Of a stretch of 64,000 nt of DNA, positions 1 through 8,640 are shown in pieces; positions within the stretch are counted from its first letter, which is position 1, and each line of letters begins with the position of its first letter. The notes under the pieces were generated by a model. The model was given only the letters and a program-made list of their open reading frames with translations. It was not told the DNA's origin and did no database searches. Location: positions 30,088 to 94,087 of the forward strand of contig JASBUZ010000058.1 in NCBI GenBank assembly GCA_030147635.1, read 5' to 3'. The position numbers and the translations under genes were made by a program. This DNA is from Gammaproteobacteria bacterium (lineage in GTDB: Bacteria; Pseudomonadota; Gammaproteobacteria; Legionellales; Legionellaceae).

Positions 1-194
1 TAACCGTAGACCTCACCCACAATATCTAGAATGGGAAACGTCAATGGAAAAAAATAAATACCTCCAGGCTCAAGCAAACTACCAATTCGTGTTAAACGGT
101 TCGCTGCTATCACCGTAATTAGCAAAAACGTAACATAAAGCCCCAACAAAACAAGTGGGTACTTATAATGCTTTGATTGAGTACCCTCACTCAA
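1..194 (-). CDS. Queuosine precursor transporter, YhhQ/VUT family (partial, C-terminal part lies beyond the left edge)
   Basis: Reading the minus strand from 194 gives an open frame that runs off the left edge (about 64 codons). It encodes one hydrophobic helix (about residues 12-25) followed by a motif ending PLTFPILDIVGEVYG. This resembles the DUF165 family of inner-membrane importers of queuosine precursors (preQ0/preQ1), whose members carry an FPLTY..tDvltEvYG motif at this point. The likely start is TTG at 192-194 behind AAGGA. It overlaps the stop of the preceding gene by 8 bases, so the two genes are translationally linked. A start in this position is inferred because no in-frame ATG is nearby. 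Confidence 0.7.
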   Translation of the reverse strand, partial: MSEGTQSKHYKYPLVLLGLYVTFLLITVIAANRLTRIGSLLEPGGIYFFPLTFPILDIVGEVYG

Positions 195-663
195 TACATC
201 CTTCTTTGATTGCATCATTCAAGCCCGCCATATAACCAATTCTGTTCGCATCTTCAGGAGAAAGCTTTTCTACAAACGCTTTGCTTTTCGAAATGTAAGA
301 AGCAGACTCTTGCTCAGTCGTTAAATCACGATAATTCTTTAAAGTCACCATATACTCTTGCAACTTTTGATTAAGCTCCAACCCAACCAACTGAAACTTT
401 GGGGTCAAACGCTCTAAAACAGCCAAGTAGGTAATTGCTCTCACCGCTTTAGGAGACAAGCCTTCAACCATAGCGTCATCCAAAATGACTTGCTCCGGGG
501 TTCTTCTCTCGATAAGTCGGCCCGACAACTGAATTACTAAAATTTTTTGATTGCCTTGGGTTTCAATACCAACTACATCAAAGGGATATTTGGGTTTCTC
601 TTCCTGCATGAATTCATGGAATAAATTCTTAATACTAGAAAATAAGTTTCCTTTCCTTGCCAT
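187..663 (-). CDS. Hypothetical protein, 158 aa
   Basis: I do not recognise this protein. It begins MARKGNLFSSIKNLF, is charged and mostly helical, and has no signal peptide or membrane segment. A longer frame reaches 696, but ATG at 663 is preceded by AGAGG at 7 bases and avoids overlapping the methyltransferase gene upstream, so 663 is preferred. The order methyltransferase, this gene, queuosine-precursor transporter on one strand, with an 10-base gap and then an 8-base overlap, suggests one transcript. Residues 25-55 (PFDVVGIETQGNQKILVIQL) could form a short beta region. No function is proposed. Confidence 0.65.
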   Translation of the reverse strand: MARKGNLFSSIKNLFHEFMQEEKPKYPFDVVGIETQGNQKILVIQLSGRLIERRTPEQVILDDAMVEGLSPKAVRAITYLAVLERLTPKFQLVGLELNQKLQEYMVTLKNYRDLTTEQESASYISKSKAFVEKLSPEDANRIGYMAGLNDAIKEGCIE

Positions 664-673
664 AACACGACCT

Positions 674-1783
674 CTATTTTGTGACTCTACAACCAATACT
701 CTCCTTCTGCTTCTGAGGGACCAGAAGCTCTATTGGGAATTGCCCTGCTCGATTAATATACTCAATCTGCATGTTTTCTTTATTAAATCCTGCCTCAGAT
801 AAAGCTTGCTCTAGGGTTTCGTGATCAAAAAAGTGAAGTAATGCGGGAAGCTTGGAAACAAACGCCGTACCTTTCTCGTACTGCCGTGGATTATCAATGA
901 GTCCAGGCCATCTATCTCCTCTCTCTTTCCGTGCCTCATACTCACTCCAAAAAGGTTCCCAGTTCGCCAAAAAAGGCGTTTCATTTACAACAAACAAACT
1001 GCCTCCAGGCTTAAGCCATGCTCGCGCCTCAGCCAATGCTTGGACAATCGCTTCTCCTGAAAAAAAATGAAGAACTCTTGAAATAAGAATGGCATCAAAA
1101 AAATTTGACTCAAACACCAACTCGCTTGGAAAAGCACCAGGCACCAAAACCAGCCGTCCTTTTGCAAGCTTCATATGCTCTTTAGCCGCAACGGCAAGGT
1201 GATAGGGCTCAAGGTCATTACAAAAGACTGTCGCACCGTGTCCTAATGCCGCCAAAGTGGCAACACCATATGCCGCACCAATCTCAAGAACCTTGCCATC
1301 AGTTGCTGCAGAAGCCTTCGCAGTATCAACAAACTGCTTTGAAAAAATATCCTTTGCATGCGTGGTCATAAACCCCTGATTGTTTTTCGTTGCTACAAAA
1401 GGGCTTGATACATCAAACTCAGGACAGTGATATGCGGCATAATTATCATGTTGACTGGCTATTTGAGTAAAACTTTCGGAAAAAATACTTGAGAGGTCTG
1501 TGTCCGGTGCATAAGACACGCGCTCAGCCACATCAACAATAAGCTGTTGGTGAGTTAATAAAAAATCTAAATGGGGCACACCAAAATGTGTCTTCCAAAG
1601 CCATTGCCGTAATGGCAAGACAGCTACAGCTTTGGTTTCGGAAAGCGCTCGGGCAACTTCAACAAAAATCTGAATAATGAAGCGCGCTTTTTTTTGAGAA
1701 ACTAATCCGTTGTTATTGGCATCAAGATACGCCTCAAAGAACTGAGGGTTATTACAATACTTGTTGAACAAAGCCCAATCCAT
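674..1783 (-). CDS. Class I SAM-dependent methyltransferase, 369 aa
   Basis: The C-terminal two thirds hold a Rossmann methyltransferase fold: motif I VLEIGAAYGVAT (about residues 163-174), an acidic residue after beta-2 (FCNDLEPYH), and motif IV FFDAILISRVLHFF, followed by LKPGGSLFVVNE. The N-terminal ~150 residues are not a family I recognise and may determine the substrate. The substrate cannot be read from sequence. TTG at 1795 is an upstream alternative start, but ATG at 1783 has GGA at a normal distance and is preferred. The next gene starts 10 bases downstream. The 220-base AT-rich gap to the divergent RmlD-like gene must hold both promoters; I saw no strong consensus there. Confidence 0.8.
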   Translation of the reverse strand: MDWALFNKYCNNPQFFEAYLDANNNGLVSQKKARFIIQIFVEVARALSETKAVAVLPLRQWLWKTHFGVPHLDFLLTHQQLIVDVAERVSYAPDTDLSSIFSESFTQIASQHDNYAAYHCPEFDVSSPFVATKNNQGFMTTHAKDIFSKQFVDTAKASAATDGKVLEIGAAYGVATLAALGHGATVFCNDLEPYHLAVAAKEHMKLAKGRLVLVPGAFPSELVFESNFFDAILISRVLHFFSGEAIVQALAEARAWLKPGGSLFVVNETPFLANWEPFWSEYEARKERGDRWPGLIDNPRQYEKGTAFVSKLPALLHFFDHETLEQALSEAGFNKENMQIEYINRAGQFPIELLVPQKQKESIGCRVTK

Positions 1784-2006
1784 GATGTCGTCCAAATTTA
1801 CTAGCTACAAATAAAATTCCTAAACTGCCGAAAAAGTCTAACACATATTTATTCTATAAACACAATGTTTTTGATCTAAAACGAGCCTTATTTTAAAAAT
1901 ATAAGTCATTTGTTGGTCAAATTAGATACTAATACTTCTATTTGAAAAAGCTAATTCGTATACTCACCTGCACCATAACTCATCACGTCAATAACAAGGA
2001 GCACCC

Positions 2007-2864
2007 ATGCGCATACTCATTATTGGTGGCAGTGGTATGCTAGGCTATCATCTCTTAACCAGCTTTCAAGCCAAACGCCTTGAGGTTGCAGCCACGCTAC
2101 GCTACAGCCAAGCTCATTATGAAAGTTCAAATCTAGATTTTAAAAACTACCGCTTTTTTGACGCTATCGATGTCACCAACTTATCAAAAATTCGCCACGT
2201 TTTCGAAACCTATCAACCACAAGTAGTGATTAATGCAATACGTTATAAAGCTGGTAAACACTACGACTATTTAAATGATGTTGAGCTAACAGCTGTCTTT
2301 CCGCTTAAACTCAGCCAACTTTGTGAAACCTATCAAGCGCGTTTAATTCATATCAGTACCAATTGTGTCTTCTCTGGCAATAAAGACAACTTTTATGTAG
2401 AAGAGGACACACCAGATGCAACTGATGTGTATGGCAGATGCAAAGCCATCGCTGAAGATATCCATCCAAGCTTTCTCGTACTACGCACCTCTATCATTGG
2501 TTATGAATACTCAGCACCAAGAAACTTAGTCAACTGGATACTTTCTCAACCCGGTGATATCAAAGGATTTACCAAAGCCTACTTCAACGGTCTGACCGTG
2601 GCTGAGTTCAGTCGTATCCTTTTCAATATTATTCAAGCCAAGCAAGCCATTCATGGCACTTGGCATCTTGCATCCGATACTATCTCTAAATTCCAAATTG
2701 CTACAAGCTTAACGGAAAAGTTAGGTATGAATCGAACGGTAATTCCTGACGACACCCCAAAACACAGCCCTCTCTTATCCCAAGCAAAATTTTCCAATAC
2801 ATTTCAATATCAAGCACCGTCATGGGAAAATATGCTCACCGAACTAGTCGAAGAAATAGCCTAA
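2007..2864 (+). CDS. RmlD-like NAD(P)-dependent sugar-nucleotide reductase, 285 aa
   Basis: This is an extended short-chain dehydrogenase. The dinucleotide-binding motif GGSGMLGYHLL is at residues 7-17, a serine/threonine stretch HISTNCVFSG is in the middle, and the catalytic YxxxK appears as YGRCK. The size and order match dTDP-4-dehydrorhamnose reductase (RmlD) and related enzymes of nucleotide-sugar synthesis. No rmlA, rmlB or rmlC lies nearby, so the product sugar is uncertain. The start is supported by AAGGAG 7 bases upstream. It ends just before a hairpin shared with the convergent gene. Confidence 0.8.
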   Translation: MRILIIGGSGMLGYHLLTSFQAKRLEVAATLRYSQAHYESSNLDFKNYRFFDAIDVTNLSKIRHVFETYQPQVVINAIRYKAGKHYDYLNDVELTAVFPLKLSQLCETYQARLIHISTNCVFSGNKDNFYVEEDTPDATDVYGRCKAIAEDIHPSFLVLRTSIIGYEYSAPRNLVNWILSQPGDIKGFTKAYFNGLTVAEFSRILFNIIQAKQAIHGTWHLASDTISKFQIATSLTEKLGMNRTVIPDDTPKHSPLLSQAKFSNTFQYQAPSWENMLTELVEEIA

Positions 2865-2895
2865 AAAAAACGCCTATCACACAAGTGATAGGCGT
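2864..2895 (-). terminator. Rho-independent terminator of the small exported protein gene
   Basis: ACGCCTATCAC (2870-2880) and GTGATAGGCGT (2885-2895) form an 11-bp stem with a 4-base loop. On the minus strand it is followed by a run of U from the A tract at 2863-2870, the classic intrinsic terminator form. It also lies directly behind the convergent RmlD-like gene and may act weakly in that direction, where no U run follows. Confidence 0.85.
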
Positions 2896-2909
2896 CTCAA
2901 TACTAACCA

Positions 2910-3182
2910 TTATTGTTTGGTATTGGTCATCGCTTTCATAGTGTCGTGAGTTGCTTGACCAGTAGCTTCAACGGCTTTACCAGTGTTTTTAACGGCTTCG
3001 CTCGTTGTTTTCCCTACATGGCTGGCTGCATCCATGGTACCTTGTCCTGCTTTTTTCACAGTTTCATGTGTACCTGTTACAACTTGGCTTACTGGATCTT
3101 GTCCATCGGCAAAAGCACCTGCACTTAACCCAAGTGAAACCATTCCCAACAATACAGCAGACAATAAAGTTGATGTTTTCAT
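2910..3182 (-). CDS. Small exported protein with LEA-like 11-residue repeats, 90 aa
   Basis: A clear signal peptide spans residues 1-25 and is probably cut after SAGAFA. The mature part is small and hydrophilic. From residue 37 it is built of 11-residue units (GTHETVKKAGQ, GTMDAASHVGK, TTSEAVKNTGK, AVEATGQATHD). This pattern of amphipathic helix with Ala, Thr and Lys at fixed places resembles group 3 LEA and apolipoprotein-like proteins, which protect proteins or membranes during drying or stress. The start has GGAG 6-8 bases upstream. The gene stands alone with its own terminator. The periplasmic location is inferred from the signal peptide, and the stress role is inference only. Confidence 0.75.
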   Translation of the reverse strand: MKTSTLLSAVLLGMVSLGLSAGAFADGQDPVSQVVTGTHETVKKAGQGTMDAASHVGKTTSEAVKNTGKAVEATGQATHDTMKAMTNTKQ

Positions 3183-3267
3183 AACAAACTCCTTGAACTT
3201 GTATTAATCAACATATACATGACTAACATTAGACCAGTTCGATTACATTATCAACTTAAAAGCCTTT

Positions 3268-4161
3268 TTATTTCGAATTCTGAGTACGAATAAACTGAAT
3301 AATAGAAGAAAAATCTAAGTCCGAAATCTGCTCAGATGCCTCATCGTATAAAGTACGTGCTGCTGAGCACATCCCCGCCTTAATACCAAGCTTTTCTGCC
3401 GCATCTCCTGCTAAACTTAAATCTTTCAGCATCATCGCGCTAGTAAAGCCTGCCTGATAATCTCTATTCGCAGGCACATCAGGCAAAACCCCAGGGACAG
3501 GCACATAAGTATCCATCACCCAACAGTTGCCAGATGCTTGATGCACAATCTCCTGTAATTTCTCAGCAGATAGTCCCAATTTTTCAGCCAAAAGAAACGC
3601 CTCTGATGCCGCAATCATTGAGACTCCAAGCATCATATTATTACAAATTTTGGCAGCTGCACCGCTCCCAGCAGAACCTGCATGGATAATTTTCGCACCC
3701 ATGCAAGCTAAAATAGTCTCCGCTTTTTGGAACGCACTATCCTCCCCCCCAACCATAAAAGTAAGACGCGCTCCCTCAGCGCCTGCAACACCACCTGAAA
3801 CGGGTGCATCCACCATAAATAACTTTGCTTGCTCTGCATCCAAATGAACAGCACGCGCTGAATCAACATCAATAGTCGAACAGTCAATAAAAAGCGTCCC
3901 CGGAGACATTGTCTTAAATAAGCCACCCTCACCACAACATACAGACTTTACCTGTTCTCCAGTCTGCAGCATCGTAATCACCACGTCTTGTTTCGAAGCT
4001 ACGGCCTCAAGACTTGAGGCAACCCGGCCACCAGCAGCTTTCAAACGGCTCATGGGTTCTGATTGAAGATCAAACCCTATCACTTCGTGACCTGCTTTGA
4101 GTAAATGCTCTGCCATGGGGCTCCCCATATGCCCTAAACCAACAAATCCAATATGTGCCAT
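3268..4161 (-). CDS. mmsB: 3-hydroxyisobutyrate dehydrogenase, 297 aa
   Basis: NAD-dependent oxidation of 3-hydroxyisobutyrate to methylmalonate semialdehyde in valine breakdown. The N-terminal Rossmann motif GFVGLGHMGSPMA is followed by the substrate-binding stretch DAPVSGGVAGAEGARL and the catalytic-lysine region KICNNMMLGVSMIAA, all diagnostic of beta-hydroxyacid dehydrogenases. Length is normal for the family. A GTG at 4164 is an alternative start, but ATG at 4161 is 6 bases behind AAGGAG. It starts 3 bases after the stop of mmsA, so the two steps are made from one transcript. Confidence 0.9.
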   Translation of the reverse strand: MAHIGFVGLGHMGSPMAEHLLKAGHEVIGFDLQSEPMSRLKAAGGRVASSLEAVASKQDVVITMLQTGEQVKSVCCGEGGLFKTMSPGTLFIDCSTIDVDSARAVHLDAEQAKLFMVDAPVSGGVAGAEGARLTFMVGGEDSAFQKAETILACMGAKIIHAGSAGSGAAAKICNNMMLGVSMIAASEAFLLAEKLGLSAEKLQEIVHQASGNCWVMDTYVPVPGVLPDVPANRDYQAGFTSAMMLKDLSLAGDAAEKLGIKAGMCSAARTLYDEASEQISDLDFSSIIQFIRTQNSK

Positions 4162-4164
4162 CAC

Positions 4165-5676
4165 TTACTCCTTCGCTTGATGCGTTGGCATAGCAAAGCC
4201 GCCTAGCTCCTCAACATCTGCCCGAGGCCAACGCGCCGTCACTGTCTTACGTCGTGTATAAAAATGGATACTTTCAGCGCCATGCATATTGGTGTCTCCA
4301 AACGCGGAACGCTTCCAGCCGCCAAAAGGATGAGTTGCAATAGGCACGGGAATTGGAACATTTACACCAACCATACCGACTTGCACCCGTCGACTGTATT
4401 CGCGAGCATAATACCCTGAACGCGTGAAAATTGCGGTTCCATTGCCATATGGGTTTCGATTGACCAATGCGAGTGCTTCTTCAAAATCGTGCACGCGCAG
4501 CACGACTAAAACAGGACCAAAAATTTCACGCTGATAAATCTCCATGGACTCAGTCACGCGATCAAATAAAGAGGGACCCACAAAATAGCCTGATGGATAC
4601 TTAGGATGTGTAAACCCTCGGCCATCTACCACCAAATCAGCACCGGCTTCAACACCACTGTTGATTGCCTCTAATACACGTTCTCGGTGGGCTGCACTAA
4701 TCAAAGGTCCCATATCTACTTCTTTTGCATCCCCCGCATCCACCCGAATCGCATGCACCTCTGGCGTTAACTGCTGAATTAAGGCATCAGCCACCTCATC
4801 TCCGACAGCAACAACAGCAGAAATCGCCATACAGCGCTCACCAGCGGAGCCAAAAGCTGCTCCCATTAACGCGCGCGTTGCTTGTTTCAAGTCCGCATCG
4901 GGCATAATCACTGCATGATTTTTTGCACCACCAAAGGTATGTGCACGCTTACCATTTCGAGTCGCCTCAACATAAATGGACTCGGCAACCGGTGTTGAAG
5001 CAACGGCAGTAAATGCCGCAATATCTGGGTGTTTCAGTAAGCAATCAACCGTCGTTTTATCACCGTGTAATACTTGGGCAACCCCCGGTGGCAGCCCTGC
5101 CTCAGCCAACAATTTTAATAGATAGTTGGGCGCAGATGGGGCTTGCTCTGATGGCTTTAAAATAAATGCATTACCTGCAGCAATAGCTGGTATCATCATC
5201 CAGGTTGGCACCATCACGGGAAAATTGAATGGCGAAACACCAGCACAAATACCGAGTGGCTCACAAACACTCCAACAATCAATTGAGCTCGCAACATTTT
5301 GCGAAAAAGTCCCTTGTAGCTCACTCAATACCCCACAGTGCAGCTCGACTACTTCAATGGCACGCATAATAGAACCGGTGGCATCTTCCAAGGTTTTCCC
5401 ATGCTCTCGCGTTACAAGTGCTGCGAGCTCTTTTTGATGCTCTTCAAGAAGACTACGAAACTTAAACAGGACTTGCGCACGTTTTACAGGGGGTACGAGA
5501 GACCAGCTTGTAAAAGCTTCCTTTGCCGCTTGTACTGCTTTTTGACACAAAGCGTCGTCTGCTACCGACACACTCGCAATCTGCTCTCCCGTTGCGGGCT
5601 GGTTCACTGCCAAAGAAAATCCACCAGTAGGCAGAACTGCCTCTCCTCCAACCCAATGAGGCACTGCTTCAACCAT
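4165..5676 (-). CDS. mmsA: Methylmalonate-semialdehyde dehydrogenase (acylating), 503 aa
   Basis: CoA-acylating aldehyde dehydrogenase that converts methylmalonate semialdehyde to propionyl-CoA in valine catabolism (and malonate semialdehyde to acetyl-CoA). The nucleotide site region GICAGVSPFNFPVMVP is at about residues 142-157. The catalytic cysteine is Cys282 in FGSAGERCMA. The C-terminal part has the usual NPYGNGTAIFT motif. Length is typical. It follows dapB by 16 bases and precedes mmsB, so all three are probably cotranscribed. The end of the gene contains the ribosome-binding site of mmsB. Confidence 0.92.
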   Translation of the reverse strand: MVEAVPHWVGGEAVLPTGGFSLAVNQPATGEQIASVSVADDALCQKAVQAAKEAFTSWSLVPPVKRAQVLFKFRSLLEEHQKELAALVTREHGKTLEDATGSIMRAIEVVELHCGVLSELQGTFSQNVASSIDCWSVCEPLGICAGVSPFNFPVMVPTWMMIPAIAAGNAFILKPSEQAPSAPNYLLKLLAEAGLPPGVAQVLHGDKTTVDCLLKHPDIAAFTAVASTPVAESIYVEATRNGKRAHTFGGAKNHAVIMPDADLKQATRALMGAAFGSAGERCMAISAVVAVGDEVADALIQQLTPEVHAIRVDAGDAKEVDMGPLISAAHRERVLEAINSGVEAGADLVVDGRGFTHPKYPSGYFVGPSLFDRVTESMEIYQREIFGPVLVVLRVHDFEEALALVNRNPYGNGTAIFTRSGYYAREYSRRVQVGMVGVNVPIPVPIATHPFGGWKRSAFGDTNMHGAESIHFYTRRKTVTARWPRADVEELGGFAMPTHQAKE

Positions 5677-5692
5677 GATGTATAAACTCCTG

Positions 5693-6427
5693 TTATAAAA
5701 TGTGATCTAATCCATAAACCAACGTATTTAAAGCTTGGACTTTCTGGCAAGCGAGAAGAAGCCCTGGCATAAATGAAATTCTATCTATCGTCTGATGTCG
5801 TATCGTTAAGGTTTCACCAACTTGGCCAAACTTCACATCCTGCTCAGCAAGCGTGCCTGGAAGTCGCAACGAATGAATGCGTACATCTTGATATAAAGCA
5901 CCCAAGGCTCCTGGAATCAGCTCATGACATGCGGGAACATGCGGTGAATCTTGCCGTGCCTTTTTAATCAAATCAGCGGTCTTTACCGCGGTCCCTGATG
6001 GCGCTTCGGCTTTAAGAGGGTGATGGGACTCAATAATTTCAACATTCGGTAAATACTGCGCTGCCTCTGCTGCAAAGCGCATCATGAGTACAGCTGCGAT
6101 TGAAAAATTAGGGACTATCAGCCCACCCAGCTTTTTTTCTTCACATAACTTGGTGAGCTCTTCAATTTCTGCTTCAAGTAGGCCACTGGTGCCAACAACG
6201 GGACTTGCCCCTTGCTCAATAATGGTTCGAGTATTTTGATACACACTATCAGCACGCGTTAAATCCACCACAACGTGCGCATTAAAATCAATGATTGCTT
6301 GTGCCAAGTCATCGGTACGTCCAAGCTCTGCAAGCAATTCGAACGCTTCATCATCACGTAAAGACTCACAGGCAAGCCGACCCATTTTGCCGGCAGCCCC
6401 ATTCACAATTACTCCAATCTTCGCCAC
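5693..6427 (-). CDS. dapB: 4-hydroxy-tetrahydrodipicolinate reductase, 244 aa
   Basis: Reduces the dipicolinate precursor in the diaminopimelate/lysine pathway, supplying peptidoglycan and lysine. The NAD(P)H site is GVIVNGAAGKMGR (residues 5-17). The family signature appears as IESHHPLKAEAPSGTA, with the substrate-binding histidines, lysine and SGTA loop. The C-terminal segment (ISFMPGLLLACQKV) is as in other DapB proteins. The start is GTG at 6427, 2 bases after the stop of the upstream small gene, so translation is probably coupled. It lies at the head of dapB-mmsA-mmsB, an unusual pairing of lysine synthesis with valine degradation. Confidence 0.92.
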   Translation of the reverse strand: MAKIGVIVNGAAGKMGRLACESLRDDEAFELLAELGRTDDLAQAIIDFNAHVVVDLTRADSVYQNTRTIIEQGASPVVGTSGLLEAEIEELTKLCEEKKLGGLIVPNFSIAAVLMMRFAAEAAQYLPNVEIIESHHPLKAEAPSGTAVKTADLIKKARQDSPHVPACHELIPGALGALYQDVRIHSLRLPGTLAEQDVKFGQVGETLTIRHQTIDRISFMPGLLLACQKVQALNTLVYGLDHIL

Positions 6428-6429
6428 AA

Positions 6430-6660
6430 TTACCCCGCTTCGTCTGACTCAGCTTTCTTTTTTTTCTTCGATGATTTATTCGCTTTCGAGAAGTAGCTTA
6501 AGTTCTCTCGATGAGAAAATGCAAGAATAGTCATTGGCAGCCAGCCGATAATGGTCACTTGCAGCGCCATGCCAAGAAAAGCAAGACCAATTTTTTCTTC
6601 TAAAATAAAGATAACCCACGGAAAAAAAATCGATAAAATCCAAAATAAGATCCCTCTCAT
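6430..6660 (-). CDS. Small membrane protein resembling YqaE/Pmp3, 76 aa
   Basis: Two hydrophobic helices (about residues 1-18 and 24-44) with the pattern ILSIFFPWVIFILEE and ITIIGWLPMTILA-like spacing recall the UPF0057 (YqaE/Pmp3) family of small stress-linked membrane proteins. The tail is lysine-rich (SSKKKKKAESDEAG) and longer than usual for the family. ATG at 6666 is only 2 bases behind AAGGAG; ATG at 6660 is 8 bases behind it and is preferred. It is directly upstream of dapB. The family call is a recollection of the pattern and not certain. Confidence 0.55.
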   Translation of the reverse strand: MRGILFWILSIFFPWVIFILEEKIGLAFLGMALQVTIIGWLPMTILAFSHRENLSYFSKANKSSKKKKKAESDEAG

Positions 6661-6739
6661 TAGCATCGCTCCTTTAAACTAGCACCTTGTAATTATATAC
6701 ACCCAGCGTATACTTGCAAAACTTACTTCACCTATTCGC

Positions 6740-7399
6740 ATGCGCTTCATAAAAACAATTCGAAAGAGTCAAAATACCATGAGAAATCAGCCTCTGCATC
6801 CACATACTGCAGCTATCAATAGCAAACAAAAAAATCTCTCGAAAATCGCGCGACATAAAGCGCTGGCCTGGCTTACTGAACAATTTCCTAAAGCATTCGA
6901 CAACAGTACACAAATTCAACCACTTAAGGTTGGCATCCTCGATGACATCTTATTGCATGCAGAGCAAGCTGAAAAAGCAGGCATATCAAAAAGCAAATTA
7001 CGAGAAGCCGTGGTTATTTTTACCCGTAGACTCGACTACCTCGCCTGCCTTAAAGCGCGTGAAATGCGCGTTAATTTAAAAGGCGAGCCAACCACCCAAG
7101 TCTCTGAGGAAGACGCTGAGCGCGCTGCTCTAAAAATTAGACGCCGCATTGAAAAAAGCGCGAAAAATGCGCGAACTACTCCTCCTAAAAAACAAGTCGT
7201 CAGCAAGCCCACAGCAGCTGAGGCTCACGTACCCGAGCCAGCCCCAGCTTTTAGCGCTACAACAAGTGCAGCTCCAACACGCCCTAAATCTGTCACGATT
7301 AAACACAAAGCAGCTCGGACTTTTGACCCTAATGCGGTTGCACGCCTCAAAGAAAAATTAGGCATTGTGCAAAAAGAAGAGGCTAGCGCAAATACCTAG
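6740..7399 (+). CDS. ProQ/FinO-family RNA chaperone, 219 aa (or 206 aa from 6779)
   Basis: The ProQ/FinO RNA-binding domain runs from about residue 40 to 130: ALAWLTEQFPKAF, then PLKVGILDDILLHA, then LREAVVIFTRRLDYLACLK. These proteins bind structured small RNAs and mRNA 3' ends and affect stability and pairing. The remainder is a basic linker (KIRRRIEKSAKN) and an Ala/Pro-rich low-complexity stretch, ending in a short segment FDPNAVARLKEKLGI, similar to the layout of E. coli ProQ but without a clear C-terminal Tudor-like domain. Neither ATG has a strong ribosome-binding site; ATG at 6779 is an equally possible start. Confidence 0.8.
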   Translation: MRFIKTIRKSQNTMRNQPLHPHTAAINSKQKNLSKIARHKALAWLTEQFPKAFDNSTQIQPLKVGILDDILLHAEQAEKAGISKSKLREAVVIFTRRLDYLACLKAREMRVNLKGEPTTQVSEEDAERAALKIRRRIEKSAKNARTTPPKKQVVSKPTAAEAHVPEPAPAFSATTSAAPTRPKSVTIKHKAARTFDPNAVARLKEKLGIVQKEEASANT

Positions 7400-7402
7400 C
7401 CT
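7380..7402. terminator. Possible weak hairpin between the ProQ gene and pgk
   Basis: AGGCTAG (7380-7386) pairs with CTAGCCT (7396-7402) across a 9-base loop at the end of the ProQ-family gene. Neither strand shows a strong U run directly after it, so it may only slow polymerase between two convergent genes. Confidence 0.3.
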
Positions 7403-7431
7403 CACATGATATCTTCGGAACAAAAAAATAT

Positions 7432-8631
7432 TTAGTCAGCAATCACAACATCACGATTATTAGCGCGCGCTTCTAATGCTGCAACAGCGGGAAGCGTTTG
7501 TCCTTCTAAATACTCAAGAAAAGCACCACCACCGGTTGAAATATAAGAAATTTGCCCAGTTAAATCATACTGGTCAATTGCTGCTAGCGTATCGCCGCCC
7601 CCTGCGATGCTGAACGCATCACTTTTAGCAATCGCAATGGCAAGTGCGCGAGTGCCGTAAGAAAACTGTGGAAACTCAAAGACACCAACAGGACCATTCC
7701 AAATAATGGTGTTAGCGGCATCCAGCACATCCACATAACGCGCTACAGTCTCAGGTCCAATATCTAAAATCATGTCATCTTCTGCCACTTGCGAGAGCGC
7801 CTTATTGAAGGCAGGACAGCTATCACTAAAGGATTTACTCACCACTACATCAGAAGGCAGAGGTACTTCACACCCAGCTTCTTTCGCAAGCTCAAGAATC
7901 TCTTTAGCTTCATTCAAAAGTTCATGCTCACATAGCGAAACACCCACTTCATGGCCTTGCGCTTTCAAAAATGTACTGGCAATGCCACCGCCTGGAATCA
8001 AAACGTCAACCATTTTGACCAGTTGCTTCAATAAGGAAAGCTTGGACGATACTTTTCCGCCACCAACTATGGCAACAATAGGTTTTTCTGGTGCACGCAA
8101 GACGCGCTGCAATGCATCCAGCTCACGAACCAACAAAGGGCCCGCAACTGAGACCGGCGCATACTTAGCGACACCGCAAGTTGAAGCCTGTGCTCGATGC
8201 GCCGTACCAAAAGCATCCATCACGAACACATCACATAAAGCCGCCAAGCGACGTGCCAACGCCTCATCATCTGCTTTTTCACCTGGGTTGAAACGTACGT
8301 TTTCACACACCACAAGCTCACCTGGCTCACAGTCAACACCATCGAGATAGTCAGTCACAAAACGTACTGGGTATTTGAGCTCTTTTGCCAAATAATCTGC
8401 TACCGGCTCCAATGAGAAACGCTTGTCATAAACGCCCTCTTCAGGACGCCCCAAGTGCGACAGAACAATCACAGCAGCACCAGCTTGGAGTGCCTCATTT
8501 AAAGTCGGCAAACCAGATTGAAGGCGTTGATCGCTATTGATAATCCCTTCTTTAATCGGCACATTAAAATCTTCACGAATCAACACACGCTTATCACGCA
8601 GTTCAATATCGCCCATTTTGATCATATTCAT
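7432..8631 (-). CDS. pgk: Phosphoglycerate kinase, 399 aa
   Basis: Transfers phosphate from 1,3-bisphosphoglycerate to ADP in glycolysis. Family features include the substrate-binding N-terminal motif [24 protein letters not shown], the [11 protein letters not shown] stretch, and the C-terminal nucleotide motif [12 protein letters not shown]. Length is normal. Several ATG codons are in frame; the one at 8631 lies 6 bases behind AAGGA, whereas the one at 8637 touches it, so 8631 is chosen. Last gene of tkt-gap-pgk, starting 9 bases after gap. Confidence 0.95.
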   Translation of the reverse strand: MNMIKMGDIELRDKRVLIREDFNVPIKEGIINSDQRLQSGLPTLNEALQAGAAVIVLSHLGRPEEGVYDKRFSLEPVADYLAKELKYPVRFVTDYLDGVDCEPGELVVCENVRFNPGEKADDEALARRLAALCDVFVMDAFGTAHRAQASTCGVAKYAPVSVAGPLLVRELDALQRVLRAPEKPIVAIVGGGKVSSKLSLLKQLVKMVDVLIPGGGIASTFLKAQGHEVGVSLCEHELLNEAKEILELAKEAGCEVPLPSDVVVSKSFSDSCPAFNKALSQVAEDDMILDIGPETVARYVDVLDAANTIIWNGPVGVFEFPQFSYGTRALAIAIAKSDAFSIAGGGDTLAAIDQYDLTGQISYISTGGGAFLEYLEGQTLPAVAALEARANNRDVVIAD

Positions 8632-8640
8632 GGCCATTCC

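Noticed and set aside
7772-8350. Long plus-strand frame of 192 codons opposite pgk
   Set aside because: It is the antisense shadow of pgk; the Ser-rich composition and lack of a ribosome-binding site argue against a gene.
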